From the NCBI GenBank assembly GCA_019649035.1, contig BMAT01013527.1, forward strand, positions 59,874 through 84,895: 25,022 bases of DNA, given 5' to 3'. This document shows positions 21,101-25,022 of this stretch, one piece after another (the stretch's first letter is position 1; the number at the start of each line of letters is the position of its first letter). The notes beneath the pieces are model-generated. The model saw only the letters and a list, made by a program, of their open reading frames with translations. It ran no database searches and was not told the origin of the DNA. Origin of the DNA: Elysia marginata. Taxonomy: Eukaryota; Mollusca; Gastropoda; Plakobranchidae. The translations under genes were made by a program, and so were the position numbers.

Positions 21101-24100
21101 AGCATTTTTATGTTTCACAATAAGGTTTAAGCAATTTCATTTTTTCATGGGAAAACCAAGCTTCATAATAAAAATTTAAAAATGCATGCAGAAATAATAT
21201 CCTATCCTAACCAACTGTATTGTTATCAGAAAAATAATTTCGATTTTTTTTCATTGTTGGCCCTCTAAGGGTTAATCTGAAATATAATCAGATAGACAAT
21301 TTTATCTTTCTTCGTAAAACAGTCTGCTTTACCTGAAGTTGTTAAGGTTGTTTTTTCAGATTGAGTGAAGCAAAGTTTCACAAAAGATTTAAAGTTAAAA
21401 TTTGTTTCCCTGAAATAAAAAACAACCAAACCTGACTGCACTGGCATCGATGTGGTTGCCTTTAAATTGTGCAAAATCTAGTCTTTTCTTTTATTTGTTT
21501 ATATTTTGACTTGTAGAATTGTAAGGTCTGGGCCTGGTAAAAAAATTTCGGACACAATACTTTCCCTAACACGGCAAGTGTAAAATTGTCATAGAGTTAC
21601 AAAAACTTTATCCTCACCCAGTTAGAGCGGCTTTCAAACAGGCCTTGACCTTAAGTTTGAACTCTTCAATGACCTTCACCTTCTGCTTGCGTATCTGGGC
21701 GCGCATGGTGGCCGCGGCATGCTTGTTAGCTTCCTGAACATGAGACATGACATCCGCTGGTCAAATAGAAGAGAACAAAAAAAACAATGTTTCACTTCTT
21801 CACCTTAACAGAAAAATACTCTTCTTTGACCATAGCTTCTAGCAAATAAGGTATAATTTATGTGAGTTTCTTTGAGTTTTCAAAACTCGAAGACCACACC
21901 CAAATGGCAAGACTCATTCTTAAAGATATGCTATCTCCATATTGGGTATTGGAAATAAAACCACTCAGCACATTTTGAATATTTTTCTACAGTGACGATA
22001 GTAAGAAGTTTTTTTTATTAAGTAATGGATCTAAACTATAGTTAAGACATTGTGGTGTACATTCTGGTTCTAAAGTACTGAAATCAGTACTGGCTGTCAG
22101 CTCTGTATATATGCAGACCTGCGACACAAGCATCCACAAAATTGTCGTAACTTTTTTTGAGAGTTAGAAAAAGAAAAAAGAGAAGGAAAATTTAAAAATT
22201 AGGCCTAAAAATATCCGTTTCGGGCAGTTCTAAGAGCCTTTGAGTGCAACAAAAAATTCAAGAAAAATTTGTTGTAGTTCACATTTAAAGGTCTGTAGCC
22301 TACATCAAAAGCATGTCAACTTTCACCTTTGACCTGTCTACAGTTCAGCTTACCTTTGATCTTTGCCACGGTGTCGAGGTAGTGATCCCTGAGCTCAAGG
22401 ATTGTGCTGCTGTCGGTGTCGCCCACAATCTGGACAATCATTAGTCAATCAGTGATTGATTATGGTGACAAGCAAAGACATCTCTATAACCTTTTTTTCT
22501 TCTTTTATAATAAAACAGATTTTAAAAACTATTATGTAACAAAACGCTTTGCTCGCTACCGACAAAGAGCTATTATAAAACATGAATGTATAACTGTGCC
22601 TCTGTGCCTACTTTAGCATCATTACTAAAACAAAAACCTAAATCTTAAAAAAAAAAAAAATCCTAAGGTACATTGTATCTAAATCTTCCGCCACCAGATT
22701 TAAGGAGATGAGCTTCAATGATCACTTCGCGGCAAAATACAATACAGCCCTGTCAGCATGTTTCGACTGAGAGGAAACTTTCAGTTTTGGAATCCCTGCT
22801 AGAAGCTTCAACTTCACCATACGTATATTAAAAACCCAGACATATACCGGCAGTGAAGATTTCTCCAGCGCTCGTTCCGTGTGTCTCTGCACCTCGGCCA
22901 GTAACAAGGCTTTCTCCATCTCACCCTGACCTCTCGCTCGCTCGACGGCGTTACTGCATTCCTCTCGTAGCGCTTGGACTTTCTCTTCCCACAATGCAAC
23001 AGCCTCGTTTTTCTCATGTTCCAGGGACTTGCGCAGATTTTGGAGATCCTTTTACAAGAAAACAAAAAAAAAAGTAAAGAAAATTAGTCTTGAGAACAGT
23101 GCTTTTCAATCAGAAGACTAGAAAAAAAATTTAGTTAAAATTAAGAACACAAATTAATAGTTGAATTTATTTCATGGAAAAAATGTTAGGACTATAAAGG
23201 CCAAAACACTTGCTGCTGCTGCTGCTGCTGCTGCTGCTACTACTACTACTGGGGCCTAGATAGCTCAGTTGGTAGTGGCTTCGCTCCGTGGCCAAGAGGT
23301 CGCGGGTTCGAAACACAGCCGAGCACAGTCCGGGCCCCTACTGGTTGGGTCGGTGTCAGTATAATGTGACCGGCTGAGGCTAAGTCATGGTATCCCCGCT
23401 AGTCTCTGGGTGGCAGCCCGTAAATTGTCATTGGGACCCAAGCCCTGAGAGCACCTTTGAAGTGGAATTGGGCTTGTAAAAATACCCTTCAATCAATAGC
23501 TACAAGGGGAATTTCTTCTCCGAAGACTTTCTGCTATCTAGCTCCGGGTCAGTAACTTTTTACCACATATTGAAAGTTGAATTTTTTATATGACCTAGAA
23601 TTGATAAAAAGTTTAATATTCCATCTGAGAAATTTCATTATTAGAAGTATTTAAAAGGCTGGAGCTCAAAATAATTTGATGCTCAAATTTATCGAATTTC
23701 TGAAAAGCAGTGAAAGCTCATTCATCCTGTGACCAGTGCCTTTAACTCTAAGTTATGTTGGCCAAATTTGAATTTAAAAATGTATATATATACATATATT
23801 CATTCTATAAAAATTTGTATTAACTAAACAAAATTATCATTTTAGAGAATCTTCAAATTTTTCCGATACACCATGATGTTTTTAAAGTTTGTCATAACGA
23901 CATGAAATTCTTTAAAAAAAAAAATTGAAAATCGTATTATTTGATACAAATCTATAGATTAGATATAAGATTTAGATATCATTAATTAGGTTTTAAAAGG
24001 AAGCCTTTGCTTGAAAAACAAACAGGCACAGGAGGAAAAAGTAAAGAATATTGTTGAAATAAAAAGAGATATTGTACCCTAGTTTAGTAACAAAATTATT

Positions 24101-24552
24101 TTAGAAAATTTTTCAAAATCCTGACTTTTAACACATCAGACAATAGCACTGCTAAAACATTGCTGAAAAAAGCTATCTGTATCTTTAGCAAAATTAAAAA
24201 AAGACTTTAGATCAATTATATCCGAATTCTATTACTTTCTTTGGCCTGGAAAGAAAGAAGTTTTGAAAAAAAAACAAACATGAAAATAAAACTTTAAAAA
24301 AAATTTTCTCCAAACTTTGCTCCTCCTTTCATTCCCCACCTCTTCCCTGCGTCGACGCGCACTCTTCATGTCCTCCTTGTATCTTCTGTCCATCGCAGCA
24401 CATTTCTCCTCCAGTTCTCTGTGCTCTTCTTTCATCCCTTCCAGGTCGCTGCGGCAACGCTCTAGGCCAGAGAGAAGACGCTGTCTCTCCTCCTTGTACG
24501 ACGTTTCACGGTCACGTATGTATGCTATAGCGCGGTCCCGCTCGGCACATGC
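16021..24552 (-). CDS. CEP152: CEP152-like centrosomal coiled-coil protein, 3' part of gene (6 exons)
   Basis: Exons 24552-24340, 23048-22848, 22429-22354, 21756-21618, 20027-19137 and 18109-16021 join with consistent phases (0, 0, 1, 2, 2) into 1,202 residues and a TAG. Residues 1-209 are highly charged helical coiled coil. The block KIKADVMSHVQEANKHAA, then RAQIRKQKVKVIEEFK, LKVKACLKAAL and ALENSIDALAVQLL resembles, from memory, the last helical segment of vertebrate CEP152 (QES+++AA..., KM++YYL.CLQQ, AASKLATMAKLL). SPFV near 490 recalls its C-terminal SPFVNL. CEP152 (fly Asterless) is a pericentriolar scaffold that recruits PLK4 for centriole duplication. Residues 210-1202 are low-complexity and rich in Ser, Arg, Asp/Glu and Pro. 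The N-terminal PLK4-binding part lies outside the window. Another centrosomal coiled-coil protein remains possible. Confidence 0.62.
18110..18664. other. Intron between exons E and F, part without recognised repeat
   Basis: AT-rich with poly-A/T runs, including a long poly-A (poly-T in the transcript) next to the exon F acceptor. Nothing else seen. Confidence 0.55.
18665..19101. mobile_element. Short inverted-repeat element, split by a later insertion
   Basis: The left end begins cagtcaattcttctaaagtc at 18665. The right end is broken: its two parts are 18787-18796 and 19089-19101. When the intervening block and one TTAA are removed, the reverse complement reads cagtcaactctttttaagtt and matches the left end at about 19 of 23 positions. 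The insertion is therefore later than this element. It is non-coding and lies in the intron between exons E and F. Confidence 0.65.
18793..19088. mobile_element. piggyBac-like MITE with TTAA target duplication
   Basis: It is bounded by TTAA on both sides (18793-18796, 19085-19088) with inverted ends ccttttcgtaac and gtcacgaagggg. TTAA duplication with ends starting CC is typical of piggyBac elements. It is 296 bp, non-coding, and ends 49 bases from exon E's donor. It interrupts the inverted repeat of the element at 18665-19101. Confidence 0.72.
19137..20027 (-). CDS. CEP152: CEP152-like gene, exon E (disordered region start)
   Basis: Acceptor tccttgtattccag, donor CTAG|gtagga. It has 891 bases. 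A short helix (EVPTSCITALENSIDALAVQ, then LLSS) is followed by a Ser run and sequence rich in Ser, Pro, Arg, Asp and Lys. Islands of possible conservation are KCFSTFDAEYDDDAWEYKQK and LDLDLGIQSPFVTM near the end. Several SP/TP and RxxS sites could be phosphorylated (inference). Confidence 0.75.
20028..21617. other. Intron between exons D and E
   Basis: About 1.6 kb of AT-rich sequence. No extra exon is needed, because the phases of D and E fit directly. No clear repeat family seen. Confidence 0.6.
21618..21756 (-). CDS. CEP152: CEP152-like gene, exon D, most family-like segment
   Basis: Acceptor ttgaccag|CGG and donor ACTGG|gtgagg. Joined to exon C it reads ADVMSHVQEANKHAAATMRA, then QIRKQKVKVIEEFKLKVKAC and LKAALTG. 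The QE..++AA.M+A pattern and the basic helix ending in CL are what point to CEP152. Confidence 0.72.
21757..22353. other. Intron between exons C and D
   Basis: AT-rich with nothing recognisable beyond the splice sites. Confidence 0.6.
22354..22429 (-). CDS. CEP152: CEP152-like gene, short exon C
   Basis: Acceptor gattgtccag|ATT and donor ATCAAAG|gtaagc. It is 76 bases long: IVGDTDSSTILELRDHYLDT, then VAKIK and the first base of a split Ala. Both splice sites are strong and the phases fit the neighbours. Confidence 0.75.
22430..22847. other. Intron between exons B and C
   Basis: AT-rich with a poly-A run near 22650; nothing further seen. Confidence 0.6.
22848..23048 (-). CDS. CEP152: CEP152-like gene, coiled-coil exon B
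   Basis: Acceptor cttgtaaaag|GAT and donor CTGCCG|gtatat. It has 67 codons in phase 0, from DLQNLRKSLEHEKNEAVALW through EMEKALLLAEVQRHTERALE to KSSLP. Charged helix throughout, with no Gly or Pro until the end except one GQG. Confidence 0.78.
23211..23250. repeat. (CTG)n-(CTA)n microsatellite
   Basis: About nine tgc units followed by four tac units, directly abutting the 5' end of the SINE at 23251. Confidence 0.95.
23251..23501 (+). mobile_element. tRNA-derived SINE in intron of the CEP152-like gene
   Basis: The head at 23251-23338 begins GGGGCC and ends GGCCCC, which pair. The A box is TAGCTCAGTTGGTAG (23261-23275) and the B box GGTTCGAAAC (23305-23314). A body of about 160 bases follows (gggtcggtgtcagtataatg, then cgtaaattgtcattgggacc) and ends near ttcaatcaat. 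It lies antisense to the host gene. At 88 bases and lacking a good anticodon arm, the head is not a standard functional tRNA. Confidence 0.78.
23502..24339. other. Intron remainder between exons A and B
   Basis: AT-rich; contains a short palindrome (tgtatatatatacata, near 23781) and nothing else recognisable. Confidence 0.55.
24340..24552 (-). CDS. CEP152: CEP152-like gene, coiled-coil exon A
   Basis: Acceptor attctttag|GCA and donor GAAGAG|gtgggg (a weak donor). It has 71 codons in phase 0: ACAERDRAIAYIRDRETSYK, then EERQRLLSGLERCRSDLEG and onward to DMKSARRRREE. Heptad-like spacing of Leu and Met with dense Glu/Arg/Lys fits a parallel coiled coil. A preceding exon is needed beyond the right edge. 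Confidence 0.75.
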
Positions 24553-25022
24553 CTAAAGAATATAAAGAGAGTTGGTGTAAAAAAATCATTCTGAAAAATT
24601 TGTCAAAATTTCTGTCTAATATTCCAACTCGTAACACTGATATAAAAATGTTGTCAGTTTCTTAACATATTAATGACATTTGAAAGGTTTCAAGGTAATA
24701 CAATGACAAATGCCTTTTTTTTTTTAATTTTATCTTGCAATAAACCACAGTTCAGAGATGTAAATGAATAATGGAAAAAAAAAAGCTAAACATGGTACAA
24801 GACTCTTTTTAACTAAAACTATGTGCCGCACCAAGGACACCCCTCATCAAGTCAGACATTTTTACAGTTAGAATTAGCATTACTAAATACTTCAATTTTA
24901 ATAATAATCAACCTACCATTGGGTTTTTTGCTTTTTTAAAGGCATAACTTTTGATCATATGATCAAATAAAGGCCAAAAAAAATAGCTATATTTAGATTT
25001 AGAACTAGCTTAGAAAATGAAA
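24553..25022. other. Partial intron upstream of exon A
   Basis: Exon A begins at a splice acceptor, so this is intron running off the window. No exon is seen here on the minus strand. Confidence 0.55.

Overview
This window is animal nuclear DNA. It is AT-rich, with short exons carrying clean GT/AG splice signals, long introns, tRNA-derived SINE-like repeats and many short elements with terminal inverted repeats (MITE-like). No bacterial, viral or organellar gene is visible. The protein families and the repeat style suggest an invertebrate, possibly a lophotrochozoan such as a mollusc. The species call is inference.

Left part (about 1-5.7 kb), plus strand: the 3' end of a gene encoding a PEAK/PRAG-type pseudokinase. 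Five exons (1172-1292, 1955-2138, 3349-3491, 4228-4516, 5378-5664) join in phase into 340 residues ending at a TAG. They cover the kinase-like fold and the C-terminal helices typical of the family's dimerisation (SHED) domain. The long N-terminal part must lie upstream. Two of its exon-intron junctions are tandemly duplicated: an 83-bp unit holding the end of exon 3 and its splice donor is present about 5.5 times, and an 87-bp unit holding the end of exon 2 and its donor about twice.

Middle part (about 5.7-16.0 kb): a gene desert between two convergent genes. It holds at least four members of one MITE family, palindromic 80-90 bp foldback elements (a third copy lies in the pseudokinase gene), pogo-like short elements, one case of an element inserted in another, and SINE-like repeats.

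Right part (about 16.0-25.0 kb), minus strand: the 3' end of a gene for a large coiled-coil protein, most likely the centrosomal scaffold CEP152. Six exons (24552-24340, 23048-22848, 22429-22354, 21756-21618, 20027-19137, 18109-16021) join in phase into 1,202 residues. The first four are charged helical coiled coil; the last two encode about 990 residues of low-complexity, probably disordered, Ser/Arg/Glu-rich sequence. The 5' part of the gene lies beyond the right edge. One intron carries a piggyBac-like MITE inserted into another element's terminal repeat, and another carries a tRNA-derived SINE beside a CTG/CTA microsatellite.

The two genes share no evident pathway. One belongs to a Tyr-kinase-signalling scaffold family and the other probably to centriole assembly. 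The main oddities are the repeated splice donors and the strongly degenerate kinase fold of the first gene. All names rest on remembered family features; no database search was possible.
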